Of a stretch of 64,000 nucleotides of DNA, positions 8,674 to 18,028 are shown piece by piece. The translations under genes were made by a program, and so were the position numbers. The DNA comes from Nonomuraea sp. NBC_00507. GTDB taxonomy: Bacteria > Actinomycetota > Actinomycetes > Streptosporangiales > Streptosporangiaceae. The stretch lies in the NCBI RefSeq assembly GCF_036013525.1, contig NZ_CP107853.1, forward strand, positions 62,001-126,000. The letters run 5' to 3'. Each line of letters begins with the position of its first letter. Positions within the stretch are counted from its first letter, which is position 1. Below the pieces are notes generated by a model. The model made no database searches, had not been told where the DNA came from, and saw only the letters and a list, made by a program, of their open reading frames with translations.

Positions 8674-10008
8674 GTGCTGGCGGGCCGGAAGTACCGCCTG
8701 GAGTTCGACTTCGGGCAGCGGGCGTTCGCCGAAAGGCTGGCCGGGATCTGCCGGGCCGTGTGGAACACCGGACTCGAACAACGGCGGGAATACCGGCGGC
8801 GCGGACAGCGGATCACTTATGAGGAGCAGTGCAAGCAGCTCGCCGAGGCGAAGACCGACCCGTACTGCGACTGGCTCGCCGACGCCCCCGCCCAGGTGAT
8901 CCAGCAAACCCTCAAAGACCTGGACCAGGCGTGCCGCACGCATGGCACGTGGAAGGTGCACTGGAAGGCCAAGGCGAAGTGGCGGCCGTCGTTTCGGTTC
9001 CCCACCGCCAAGCACATCCCGGTCGAGCGGATCGGCCGCAAGTGGGGGCGGGTGTTCCTGCCCAAGTTCGGGTGGGCGCGCTTTCGCCTGTCGCGCCCGC
9101 TTGGGGGAAGCGTCAAGTCCGCGACCGTGTCCCGGGACGGCAAGCACTGGTTCATCAGCTTCCTCATCGACGATGGGATCAGCGAGCGGGAGGAGCACGC
9201 CTGCCCGGCATGGGTGGGTGTGGATCGGGGGGTGGTCACGGCCGCTGTGACGTCGGATGGGGAGTTCTTCGACCGCCGCCACGCCACAACCGACGGTGTC
9301 TCCTCCACGCAGCCGCCACCGGACAGCAAACAGGACCGAGAAGGCGACCTCGGGTATCTCACGCCCGGCGAAGCGGAACGGTATCTGCGGCTGCAACGCC
9401 GGCTCGCCCGCGCGAAGAAGGGATCGAAGCGGCGCAAGACGGTCGTGGCCGCGATGGGTGAGATCATGCGGCGGGTGCGGTGGCGGCGCGCCGACTTCAA
9501 CGCGCAGGCCGCGCACCGGCTCACCCGGTCCTACGGGCATGTGGTCATCGAAGAGCTGAACACCAAGGGCATGAGCGCGGCCGCCAAGCCGAAACCCGAC
9601 CCCGGCCTGCCGGGCCGGTTCCTGCGCAACGGCGCGGCGGCGAAATCCGGGCTCAACAAGGCGATTCTCGACAAGGGCTGGTACGGCCTGGAAGTCGCCC
9701 TGCGCTCCAAGGCCCGCTACACCGGCAGCGCCATCCATAAGATCAACCCCGCGTACACGTCCCAGACGTGCCCGAACCCTGCCTGCGGGACAGTGGACGA
9801 GAAGAGCCGCAAGAGCCAAGCGATCTTCTCCTGCGCTTCTTGCGGGCACACCGAGCACGCCGACATCGTCGGGGCGAAGAACATCAAAACCAAAGGACAG
9901 GCGGCCGGGCTGGTCGTCTCAGGGCGTGGAGACCCACCCGGGTCCGCGAAACGCCAAGCACCCCGTTCCACAGCACAGGCCGCGCACGCGGCACGTGCTG
10001 CCGCATAG
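8674..10008 (+). CDS. tnpB: RNA-guided endonuclease TnpB (IS605 OrfB)
   Basis: A GTG start at 8674 lies about 10 bp after GGGAGAGG (8656-8663) and gives 444 residues. The N-terminal region is basic and contains YRLEFDFGQRAFAERLAG, typical of TnpB. The split RuvC domain is complete: Asp in WVGVDRGVV (about residue 184), Glu in VVIEELNTKGM (about 293), and Asp in TEHADIVGAKNI (about 397). A four-cysteine zinc finger (CPNPAC and CASC) is intact. TnpB uses an omega RNA from the element right end to cut the empty donor site and so favours element retention. Longer starts back to 8434 would overlap tnpA and are rejected. Confidence 0.92.
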   Translation: MLAGRKYRLEFDFGQRAFAERLAGICRAVWNTGLEQRREYRRRGQRITYEEQCKQLAEAKTDPYCDWLADAPAQVIQQTLKDLDQACRTHGTWKVHWKAKAKWRPSFRFPTAKHIPVERIGRKWGRVFLPKFGWARFRLSRPLGGSVKSATVSRDGKHWFISFLIDDGISEREEHACPAWVGVDRGVVTAAVTSDGEFFDRRHATTDGVSSTQPPPDSKQDREGDLGYLTPGEAERYLRLQRRLARAKKGSKRRKTVVAAMGEIMRRVRWRRADFNAQAAHRLTRSYGHVVIEELNTKGMSAAAKPKPDPGLPGRFLRNGAAAKSGLNKAILDKGWYGLEVALRSKARYTGSAIHKINPAYTSQTCPNPACGTVDEKSRKSQAIFSCASCGHTEHADIVGAKNIKTKGQAAGLVVSGRGDPPGSAKRQAPRSTAQAAHAARAAA

Positions 10009-10051
10009 CGGCACGGGAATCCCCGTCCCTTCAGAACGGGGAGCAGGTCAA
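9880..10051 (+). ncRNA. Predicted omega RNA scaffold of TnpB (5' boundary approximate)
   Basis: In IS605 elements the guide RNA overlaps the 3' end of tnpB, ends at the right end of the element, and takes its guide from the flanking DNA. Here the right-end hairpin CCCCGT/ACGGGG (10021-10040) and terminal TCAA (10048-10051) are visible. The guide would therefore start at 10052 with CTTTCGGCGAGCTCG. The 5' limit is a guess, because I cannot fold or map the RNA. Confidence 0.4.
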
Positions 10052-12270
10052 CTTTCGGCGAGCTCGTAAACCGAGATGGACGCGCTGCGGAACCGCAGCC
10101 GGGCGAATTTCCATAGGTTCGGATTTCGCCCGGTGAAGAGCCATTTGACCCCGTATTCTCGGGCGAGGCGCCGGACGTTCTCCGCCGTCGGCGCCGCGAA
10201 CACCGCGTCGTTCGCCGCCAGCCGAGCAGGGTCTGCGAACGGCACCGTCAGGTAGGACGTCACGAACAACTGGGTACGTGACTGCGTGCTCTCGGCGTAC
10301 CCCCAGCCCTCCACGAGTACCCGGCGTTCGGTGAACCCCGACACCCAGTAGTGCCTGCTGTCGCACGGATGCGGCGCGACGGGACGGCAATGCAGGTCGG
10401 TGGCCACCACGTCGGCGGGTGAGGAGTGCTCGCGCAACCACCGCCCGGCCTCCAGCGCGCCGTCGGGGATCAGCCGCTCACGGTCCCCCGGCGCAGGCGT
10501 GACGTGCGCGACCACGTCGCGCACGGAGGCCGGGACCGAATACCCCGCGAGCAGCGCCACCACCGCCAGCACGGACCCACACCGCCACACCACCACCCCC
10601 GCGACCGCGAGCAGCAGGTACGGCACCACGACCCGCTCCAGCGCATCCCCGGGCACGTCGAGCTGCGCTGCCATCACGGCGGCGCCCGCCCCGGCCCCTG
10701 TCCACGCCACGGCCCGCCAGGGCTTGTTCATGGTCGCGCCCGCTTCGCTCCTCGCTCTCTCGCCGCGATCTCCTCCGCTTCGGAGGGCAAGCATCCCGCA
10801 CACGGCAGCGATCGACAGGTAGGGCCGGACGCCTTCCAGGAAATAGAGCTGCGACTCCGACGGGTGTCCCAGCAGCGTGGCCGCGCCGATTCCGGCGACG
10901 CCCATACCGAGCAGCAACACCATCGGCGGCTCCAGCACCCGCCGCCCGAGCCCTGCCACCCCACCCCACACACAACCGAGGCAGAACAGGTGCACGACGG
11001 AGAGCACCACCAACGGGCCCAGGGACGCGGAGGCCAGTGCGGGCATCTCGATGCCGGCCACCGCCCCCCACACCACCCGCATCGTCGCGAACGGCGAGAC
11101 CGCCATCCCATGAGACCCCCGCCCGAACACCACGAACTGGGCGATGAGCAGGCACACCAATGTGAGCGCCGCCGCGGCTGCCCACCTGCGCGGCAGCCGC
11201 CGCTCCGCGACCCACCGCACGGCGACCACAGCCAGCAAGCCCGCCAGCAACAACGGCAGAAACGTGGCCTTCGCCCCGGTCAACGCCAGCAGCAGCACGA
11301 CCAGCGCCACCCACCCTCGCCGCGACCAGCCGGCGACCAGCAACACCACCACGGGCGCGAACAACAACGCCCCGAACGTCTGCGTGGGACTCGCCCAGGC
11401 GGTGAACATCGAGCGCGCCGTGAAGGACACACCGTCCTGCAGGACCGGGCTGAGCAGGAAGTACGTCACTCCGACCGCCGCCGCCCCGGCCCCCCAGCGC
11501 CCGCCGAGCCGCCGCCCCAGCACCGCCACCAGCACGACCATCGCCGCCATCATCGGCAGCGTGGACAACTTGTACACGAGCGTCACCGGCTCGATCCCGG
11601 TGACCCAGCTCGTCGCGGCCATGTCGGCATAGACGAACCAGTGGTAACAGAGCCGCTCGCCCAGCACGGACGGCAGCGTGGGCGGCAAATGGTGCTTGAC
11701 CTCGCCGACCAGGGCCAGGTGGTAGGGCATGTCCACGTACGCGCTCGCGATCGGCACCCGGTACAGGGACAACGTGCTCCACGTGATCAGGTATCCGATC
11801 ACCCCTGCCAGCACCCATGCACACCACCCGGGCATCCGCTCCGCGCCGGCCCGGCCCCGCCAATGTCGCCGCAGCCCCGGCGCGATCAGGAAGGTGCCGA
11901 GCACGGCGACGGGCGGGACCAGCACGAGCAGCGGCATCCCGGCGGCCCTCGCCGGGATGTAGGCCAAGACCTCTATCGCGTAGCCGAGCGCAAGACCGGC
12001 CGCGACGTCCTCGGCCGTCGACCGCCCGCCCCCCGTCAGCGCCCGCCAGAGCAGGGTCCCCGGCAACGCCACCCCGAGCCCGGCGTACGCCGCGAACGCC
12101 GCCAGATCGCGGGCCGAGACCCCGCACCATAGGAACACGGCCACCGCACCGGCCGCCACGATCCCCGCAGGCCACCACCCCGGGCCCAGCCGACGGCGCG
12201 AGGACCGCGCCGGAGCGGCATGTGTGCTCTTGAGCGGCGCGATCGTCATGAAACCGGGGACCACCGGCAC
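10048..12270 (-). CDS. Large polytopic membrane protein, possible GT-C-like glycosyltransferase
   Basis: The 740-residue protein has about a dozen strongly hydrophobic segments spread over residues 30-570 and a soluble C-terminal region. An early loop after the fifth or sixth segment reads YVDMPYHLALVGEVKHHLPP. This aspartate/histidine-bearing extracytoplasmic loop resembles those of GT-C enzymes that use polyprenyl-phosphate sugars. I could not name a family. Its stop codon is formed by the right end of the adjacent IS element: the insertion changes the last codons from AGG TAA to AGT TGA. GTG 12270 or ATG 12249 could be the start; neither has a strong RBS. The context suggests a role in glycan assembly at the membrane. 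Confidence 0.6.
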   Translation of the reverse strand: MPVVPGFMTIAPLKSTHAAPARSSRRRLGPGWWPAGIVAAGAVAVFLWCGVSARDLAAFAAYAGLGVALPGTLLWRALTGGGRSTAEDVAAGLALGYAIEVLAYIPARAAGMPLLVLVPPVAVLGTFLIAPGLRRHWRGRAGAERMPGWCAWVLAGVIGYLITWSTLSLYRVPIASAYVDMPYHLALVGEVKHHLPPTLPSVLGERLCYHWFVYADMAATSWVTGIEPVTLVYKLSTLPMMAAMVVLVAVLGRRLGGRWGAGAAAVGVTYFLLSPVLQDGVSFTARSMFTAWASPTQTFGALLFAPVVVLLVAGWSRRGWVALVVLLLALTGAKATFLPLLLAGLLAVVAVRWVAERRLPRRWAAAAALTLVCLLIAQFVVFGRGSHGMAVSPFATMRVVWGAVAGIEMPALASASLGPLVVLSVVHLFCLGCVWGGVAGLGRRVLEPPMVLLLGMGVAGIGAATLLGHPSESQLYFLEGVRPYLSIAAVCGMLALRSGGDRGERARSEAGATMNKPWRAVAWTGAGAGAAVMAAQLDVPGDALERVVVPYLLLAVAGVVVWRCGSVLAVVALLAGYSVPASVRDVVAHVTPAPGDRERLIPDGALEAGRWLREHSSPADVVATDLHCRPVAPHPCDSRHYWVSGFTERRVLVEGWGYAESTQSRTQLFVTSYLTVPFADPARLAANDAVFAAPTAENVRRLAREYGVKWLFTGRNPNLWKFARLRFRSASISVYELAES

Positions 12271-12278
12271 AGCACCGC

Positions 12279-12356
12279 GCGAACCATCGTCATCGGACCA
12301 CCGTGCGAACCATCGTCATCGGACCACCGTGCGAACAGTCGTCATCGGACCACCGT
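12279..12356. repeat. Three tandem 26-bp direct repeats
   Basis: Units at 12279-12304, 12305-12330 and 12331-12356 are identical except for two bases in the third (AACCATC becomes AACAGTC). They fill the gap between the membrane-protein start and the luxC-like gene. The last unit covers the final codons and stop of that gene. Confidence 0.9.
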
Positions 12357-13667
12357 CACCAGCCGGGTGAACTCGGCCGGCAGATCGACCCCGTCCCACA
12401 CCCGATGGAAACTGAGCGCGCTGCCGACCGGCACCATGCGGTCGACCCCGGGCCCCGCCAGTGCCCTGGCCAGCTCCTCCAACTCCGGCCGCCCGAACCC
12501 GTAATGGGTCATCGTCTGATCCCGCCGCTCGACCAGTCCCGCCAGCTCGGCCGGCGAGCCGAGCCTGGCATGGGCGAACGTCCCCGCGCCCAGCCACCGC
12601 CTCGGCGCCTGGTCGGCGGCCGCCAGGGTCACGTTGGCCAGCGCGTTCCCGCGGAACTCCACGCTCTGCGCGACTCCCTCCGCGGCCAGCCCATAGGTGG
12701 AGACCCGCTTCTCCACGGCCATTGCCGCATCGACACCCCAGCCGCGTGCCGTGACCACCCGCGACACGTGATCGATGAAGTCGGCCCGCGCCGCGTCGCA
12801 ATCGACCTCCGCGCCCACCCAGAACACCGTCCGCGGCGACGAGCAGGCCGCCTGGTCGAACCAGTAGGTGTCGTTGACGAACCCCTCCGCCACGCTCACT
12901 CGCGTGGCTCGCGGCGCGCACAACCACGCCGCCGCCCGTATCACGGCGAACGAGGAACGATCAGGGAAGACCAGGTCACGGGCATGCGGGGGGAGCGGGT
13001 ATCGCCGCACGTCCTGCACCGTCCGGTCGCCGCCCCACACCACCCGCAGGTCGCAGGCCGCGGAGAGCGCGGTGGTGACGGCCTCGGCTTCGCGTTCGTA
13101 GGAGATGATCCGCTGTGTCTGGCCGACGACGGGGTCGGCCTCGCGCAGCGCCTCCTGCAGCGTCTCGACGATCGCCTCGGCGACCGCCCCGGAACGCGGC
13201 GAAAGGCGTACGACGTTGCGGTTGCCCATCAGGGCCGACAGGGCCCAGGAGTAGACGAAGACCGTGTCCACGTTCGCGGGCGGGATGTGGAAGATCAGGC
13301 CGCGTGGCACGCGTACGTGCTCGCCGGCCATCCCCTCGATCGTGCGGGCCAGCTCGCTGGGCCGCAGGAAGAATCCGAGCGACCCGAGCTCAGGGTGCCG
13401 CCGGGCCAGGGTCGGCCGCAACAGCCGCCTGCCGAATTCGGCCAGGAACTCCCGAACCCGCCGATCCCCGACCTCGAGTCGGCCCCGCACCTGTCCGAGC
13501 AGCACCTCCACGGGTACGCGCTCCTCCCACGGAAACCGCACCCGCACCACCGCGCCGCCACCCGCCTGTGACGCGCCGCCACGCGCTTGTGAGGTGCCGC
13601 CACGCGCTTGTGAGGTGCCGTCACCCGCCCCAGTCGCGCCGGTATCCGCCCCGGATGTGTCCCGCAT
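12342..13667 (-). CDS. LuxC-family acyl-CoA/acyl-protein reductase
   Basis: The 441-residue protein starts at ATG 13667, overlapping the stop of the upstream luxE-like gene by one base (TGATG). After a repetitive N-terminus (GTSQARG units, residues 17-38), the LuxC domain covers about residues 45-435. It has LIFHIPPANVDT (NADPH-binding region) and DQAACSSPRTVFW around residue 275, which holds the Cys expected to form the acyl-thioester. LuxC reduces acyl thioesters to aldehydes, usually working with LuxE. No luxA, luxB or luxD is nearby, so light production is not supported. The cassette with ACP, SDR and ligase suggests formation of an aldehyde or alcohol from an acyl chain. Confidence 0.82.
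   Translation of the reverse strand: MRDTSGADTGATGAGDGTSQARGGTSQARGGASQAGGGAVVRVRFPWEERVPVEVLLGQVRGRLEVGDRRVREFLAEFGRRLLRPTLARRHPELGSLGFFLRPSELARTIEGMAGEHVRVPRGLIFHIPPANVDTVFVYSWALSALMGNRNVVRLSPRSGAVAEAIVETLQEALREADPVVGQTQRIISYEREAEAVTTALSAACDLRVVWGGDRTVQDVRRYPLPPHARDLVFPDRSSFAVIRAAAWLCAPRATRVSVAEGFVNDTYWFDQAACSSPRTVFWVGAEVDCDAARADFIDHVSRVVTARGWGVDAAMAVEKRVSTYGLAAEGVAQSVEFRGNALANVTLAAADQAPRRWLGAGTFAHARLGSPAELAGLVERRDQTMTHYGFGRPELEELARALAGPGVDRMVPVGSALSFHRVWDGVDLPAEFTRLVTVVR
13555..13617 (-). repeat. In-frame 21-bp tandem repeat in the luxC-like gene
   Basis: Three 21-bp units (13555-13575, 13576-13596, 13597-13617) encode a repeated seven-residue Gly/Ser/Gln/Ala/Arg block near the N-terminus. 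Units two and three are identical. The repeat lies outside the conserved enzyme domain and probably forms a flexible extension. Confidence 0.85.
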
Positions 13668-14695
13668 CAGCCGACCTGCCCCATGGTGTCGCTGCAACCC
13701 CGTGCCTCCGCTCGCGGCAGCCTGCCGAGGACCTCGAACCGCTTCCCCGGCCAGGCCCCGTCGTCGACGCCCCGCACCACACCTAGATCCTCCGTGAGCA
13801 GCACATGACCGGGATACGACGTCGGCAGCGTGCTGACGACCTCGATCAGCCCGGGCACGCCGTTCGGCGCCTCCTGCCACGTCTCCGGATCACGAATCAC
13901 GACATTGGCGAAATCGGGGCAGTAAAGCCCATCCCCATGGGGCCCTTCCAGAAAGATCGTCCCGATCTGCTCGACCATCCCGTAGAAGTTGTGCACCCTG
14001 GTCAACCCACACTCCGCCGCCAGCCGCCGCCGGAACTCGGCATTGTCCACCGCCTGCTCGGCCAGGCGCTTCCACCCACCGGAGTGGATCAGCACCCCCT
14101 GCGACAGATCCGCCCCCAGGTCCCGCAGCCAGAGCCACACCATGAACGTGAACCCGAAGATCAGGAACCGCCGGCTCCCATGCCGCTCAAGGAACCCCTT
14201 GACCGCCTCGGCGTCCACCCGCCCCTGCTCGTCCAGCACGAACGTGTGATCCCTGCCGAAGTTCATCATCCCGAGCACCCCAGCCCCGCGAGCGCTCAAC
14301 GTCGGATCCCGCACCACGGAACGGCTGTCCACGACCAGCATCGGCAGCCGCCGCTCACCCAGCACCACCCTGAGCGTGGCCGCCAGCATGCGCGTCTGAG
14401 CCGCGGCCGCCTCCCGGTCCAGATAGACCTGGCTCGGCTGCTGCCCGGTCGTCCCGCTGGAGGTCAGCACCCTGAACACCTGCTCCTGCGGCACGCTGCG
14501 CAACTCGTGCGTCTTGAACAGCCGCACCGGCAACCACGGCAGGTCCATCAGGCGCTCGTAGGGCGGCACCGCACCGATCGCGTCGAGAATCCGACGGTAG
14601 GGCCGGCAGGTCGCCCTGTGCCGCTCGGTCAGGGCGGCCAGCTCGGGCACCAGCACTGCCTCCCGCTCGGCCTCATCCATCGTGAAAACGCTCAC
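13667..14695 (-). CDS. LuxE-family acyl-protein synthetase
   Basis: GTG 14695 follows a run of G (RBS, about 7 bp upstream) and gives 342 residues; ATG 14680 is the alternative. The protein matches LuxE: VLTSSGTTGQQPSQVYLD is the adenylate-forming SGTTG loop (residues 78-90), followed by FGFTFMVWLWL and HNFYGMVEQIGTIF. LuxE activates a fatty acid as acyl-AMP and holds it as an acyl-enzyme for LuxC. The two genes overlap by one base and are surely coupled. The long repeat-filled spacer upstream separates them from the ligase gene, so they may have their own promoter. Confidence 0.82.
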   Translation of the reverse strand: MSVFTMDEAEREAVLVPELAALTERHRATCRPYRRILDAIGAVPPYERLMDLPWLPVRLFKTHELRSVPQEQVFRVLTSSGTTGQQPSQVYLDREAAAAQTRMLAATLRVVLGERRLPMLVVDSRSVVRDPTLSARGAGVLGMMNFGRDHTFVLDEQGRVDAEAVKGFLERHGSRRFLIFGFTFMVWLWLRDLGADLSQGVLIHSGGWKRLAEQAVDNAEFRRRLAAECGLTRVHNFYGMVEQIGTIFLEGPHGDGLYCPDFANVVIRDPETWQEAPNGVPGLIEVVSTLPTSYPGHVLLTEDLGVVRGVDDGAWPGKRFEVLGRLPRAEARGCSDTMGQVG

Positions 14696-15440
14696 CCAAC
14701 GCCCCCCACGTCCTTGACCACACACCACCACGCGCCCGCCCACCTGCCCCGGCCCTATCCCCGCAGACGTCGCCTCCGGGATCGCGGGCCACCCCCGGGA
14801 TCGTCTCGCCCCTCGGGACCGTGTCGCCCCTCGGGACTGCGTCGCCCCGGGACTGCGTCGTCCACGGGATCGCACGTCGCCCCGGGATCGCGTCGGCCCC
14901 CGGGATCGCGTCGGCCCCCGGGATCGCGCGCCGCCCCACGGGATCGTGTCGCCCACCGGATCGCGTCGCGCCCGGGATCGTGTCGCGCCCGGGATCGTGT
15001 CGCCTCCGGGATCGTGTCGCCTCCGGGATCGTGTCGCCTCCGGGATCGCCCCGGGATCGTGTCGTCCCCGCGGGACTGCGTCGCCCGCGGGACTGCGTCG
15101 CCCGTGGGACTGCGTCGCCCCCGGGATCGCACGTCGGGATCGCGTCGCCTCCCGGGATCGCGTCGCCTCCCGGGATCGCGCGCCGCCCCACGGGATCGTG
15201 TCGCGCCGGGATCGTGTCGCCTCCGGGAAGTGGACCCGCCCCGGGAAGCGGACCGCCTTGTGCATGGGCTTGGCCGCCAGTCGCGCCGATCGCCTTGCCA
15301 GGCGGCGCACAGAGCGTCGCCGTCGTGCCCTCCACGACGCGTCGATAGGCCGTCCGCCGGGGGCGTGGCGCCTGGCCGCGGGACGCGCACAACATTAAGG
15401 AGGCGCGGTGCGCCCAGCACCCGGATGAACGACGAGGCCG
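14696..15440. other. 745-bp intergenic spacer, mostly tandem repeat
   Basis: The spacer lies between the luxE-like start and the ligase stop, both on the minus strand. Its first two thirds are the 17-18-bp array described separately. The remainder (15254-15440) has no gene I can support. It contains AAGGAGG at 15397-15403 facing the plus strand, followed by only a six-codon frame. Any promoter for luxE/luxC should lie here, but I could not place one. Confidence 0.6.
14769..15253. repeat. Minisatellite array, about 27 degenerate 17-18-bp units
   Basis: Units begin GGGATCG or GGGACTG and continue with variants of TGTCGCCTCC. Three adjacent copies near 14996-15046 are identical, and three GGGACTGCGTCGCCC copies follow around 15070-15120. 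The unit length (mostly 17 or 18 bp) is not constant modulo 3, so all frames stay open without encoding a stable protein repeat. A block around 14930 recurs near 15175, suggesting a higher-order duplication. Confidence 0.9.
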
Positions 15441-16795
15441 TCATGAGCGGGCTTCCAGGGCACGGTAGTCGATCTTGCCGGTGGCCAGCAGGGGGAGACG
15501 GTCGATGCCGCGTACGTCGAACCCGCTCCAGTGCACCCGCAGCTCGGCCCCCAGCCGCCGCGCAAGTCCCACGCACCCGGCCGCGTCCAGCCCTTCGGCC
15601 CACACCGTCACCCGGTCGTCCCCGCTGGTGGCCGCCACCGGCCCGGAGTCCCGCAGGAGGCGCTCAACGTCGTCCAGATTCACCCGTACGCCGAAGATCT
15701 TGGCGATGCGCTTGAGTCGTCCCGTGATGAAGAGGAAGCCCTCGGAGTCCAGCCGGCCCAGATCGCCGGTGCGCAGCACACCGCCCAGATCGTCCCCTCG
15801 GGCCAGGTCCGCCGCCGTCTCCGCGTATCCCATCATGACGTTAGGACCGTGATAGACGACCTCGCCGTCCTCGACGTCCAGTCGCCCACCCGGAACGGCC
15901 ACCCCCACCGAGCCCGGCTTGTCGGCGAGCCGGTCCGGGGGCAGGATCGTGATGCGGGCGGTGGCCTCCGTCTGGCCGTACATGACGAAGAACCGGTCCG
16001 CCTTCTCCGAGAACTCCGCGATCAGCTCAGGGCTGAGGCGCCCGCCGGCCTGGGTGAGCGTGGCGATCGTCGGATGCTCCGACCGGTCGTAGCGGAGTCG
16101 GCGCAACATCTCGTACTGGTAGGGGACGGCGGCCAGTGACGTGCACCGGTGCGCGTCCAGATGCGTCCAGAACGACCGCTCCAGCAGCCCCGCCTCCGTC
16201 AGCATCACGGTCGCGCCCGCCGTCAGATGGCTGTTGAGCACGGACAGGCCGTAGCTGTAATGCAGCGGCAGGCTCGTGGGCGCGATCTCGCCGGGCGTGA
16301 TGGACAGCGCGGCGGCGATGGCCTGGGCGTTGGCCAGGACGGCCTGGCGGGACAGGCGCACGAGCTTGGGATTGCCGGTGGAGCCTGAGGTAGCGAGGAG
16401 GATGGCGAGGTCGGGATGCGGATCAGGCACGTCGCGCCGTGTCGGCGGGGAGCCGTCGGCCGCATGTGTGAACCCGACCAACGCGGCCGGCCGGAACCGG
16501 CCCACCAGATCGGCCAGGATCCCGGCGGGGAGGTCCGGATCCAGCAGCGCGATCGGCCGGCCGGAACGCCAGGCGGCGAGGTATCGCAGCACGGAGGCGA
16601 GGTTGTTGCGCATCCCGCAGAACAGCGGCCCCGGCCGCAGCCGGGAGAGAGCCTCCGCCGTGCGTGTGATGTGGTTGCCCAGCGCATAGCCGCCCAGGCC
16701 CGCCGCTTCCCCGGCCACCACGAGCCGCGCCTCCGAGTGCGGGAAGACCGCACCCCTGAGCCCGGCCTGCGGGTGTGGCGATGGCTTGGCGAAGG

Positions 16796-16799
<4 letters not shown>
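15441..16799 (-). CDS. AMP-dependent acyl-CoA/acyl-ACP ligase family protein
   Basis: The 452-residue adenylate-forming enzyme has [17 protein letters not shown] (phosphate loop, about residues 134-149), [10 protein letters not shown], and [19 protein letters not shown] with LKRIAKIFG at the hinge. The C-terminal catalytic Lys is in [12 protein letters not shown]. It is somewhat short in the N-terminal subdomain compared with classical ligases. It probably adenylates a carboxylic acid and passes it to the ACP encoded two genes upstream. ATG 16799 overlaps the SDR stop by 4 bp (ATGA), showing tight coupling. The acid substrate is unknown. Confidence 0.82.
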
Positions 16800-17618
<819 letters not shown>

Positions 17619-17644
<26 letters not shown>

Positions 17645-17867
17645 GCTTCTCCAGCAGCTCGGCCGCCTTCGCGAACGAGCTCATGTCGATCATCTCATCA
17701 GTGTCGATCATGATGGAGAACTCGTCCTCCATCGCGGCGATCAACGCCATGTGGGCCAGCGAGTCCCACTGTGGGACCGCCCGGTATTGGAGGCCGTCGA
17801 CATCGGCGTCGGCGGGAAGGTTGAGCGCCCTGCGGAAGACGGCCCGCAGGCGATCGAGATGACTCAT
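17619..17867 (-). CDS. Acyl carrier protein
   Basis: The 82-residue acidic protein has the phosphopantetheine site WDSLAHM with Ser36, and [10 protein letters not shown] in helix III, all typical of ACP. ATG 17867 is chosen because AGAGAG lies about 8 bp upstream; GTG 17873 adds two residues. It heads an apparent operon ACP, SDR, ligase, then after a long spacer luxE and luxC, all on the minus strand. As a stand-alone carrier it probably holds the acyl group handled by these enzymes. It could instead serve glycan acylation. Confidence 0.88.
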
Positions 17868-18028
17868 GATCACTCACTCTCTGTCCTCAAGCCACGACGT
17901 AGTGTAGCGGCATTTCCGGGTCCGGAGAAACCAAGCCCCCGTCTCGAGTAATGGAACCGTATAACGGCGAGTGGGGCACGTTGGGCGCTGGGAATGTCGG
18001 CTGGGGCGCGCGAACCACTACAGGGGGA
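17868..18028. promoter_or_regulatory. Divergent promoter region between ACP operon and plus-strand glycan genes
   Basis: This 161-bp gap separates genes transcribed away from each other, so it should hold promoters for both. It is less GC-rich near 17890-17960 (contains TAGTGTAG and GTATAAC). I cannot assign exact -35/-10 boxes. Confidence 0.4.

Larger units (their letters stand above)
8148..10051 (+). mobile_element. IS200/IS605-type insertion sequence, complete (1904 bp)
   Basis: The element carries divergent tnpA (minus) and tnpB (plus). The left boundary follows the flanking tetranucleotide TTAC (8144-8147). The right end closes with TCAA (10048-10051), just downstream of a hairpin with stem CCCCGT/ACGGGG at 10021-10040. 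TTAC and TCAA match the left target and right cleavage tetranucleotides known from IS605/IS608-type elements. Terminal inverted repeats and a target duplication are absent, as expected for single-strand Y1 transposition. The left end has a GAAGG/CCTTC imperfect hairpin at 8149-8175. The ends were placed by comparison with a second mini-copy at 28046-28097. Both genes look intact. Confidence 0.85.

Noticed and set aside
10426..12132. 568-codon plus-strand frame antisense to the membrane protein
   Set aside because: The minus strand encodes clear hydrophobic spans. The plus frame is His/Arg/Pro/Gln-rich with no start signal.
12342..14695. Bioluminescence operon
   Set aside because: luxC- and luxE-like genes are present, but no luxA, luxB or luxD relatives were found anywhere in the window.
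14769..15253. Possible CRISPR array
   Set aside because: Units are adjacent and degenerate with no unique spacers of constant length, and no cas gene is present.
14673..15395. Long minus- and plus-strand open frames across the 17-18-bp repeat array
   Set aside because: All frames are open because the repeat lacks stop trinucleotides. The unit length changes frame, and the predicted proteins are Arg/Gly/Asp/Pro repeats with no RBS.
15397..15428. Perfect AAGGAGG on the plus strand before GTG 15408
   Set aside because: The frame ends after six codons and the next ATG runs antisense through the ligase gene. It could be a relic, but there is nothing to support a gene.
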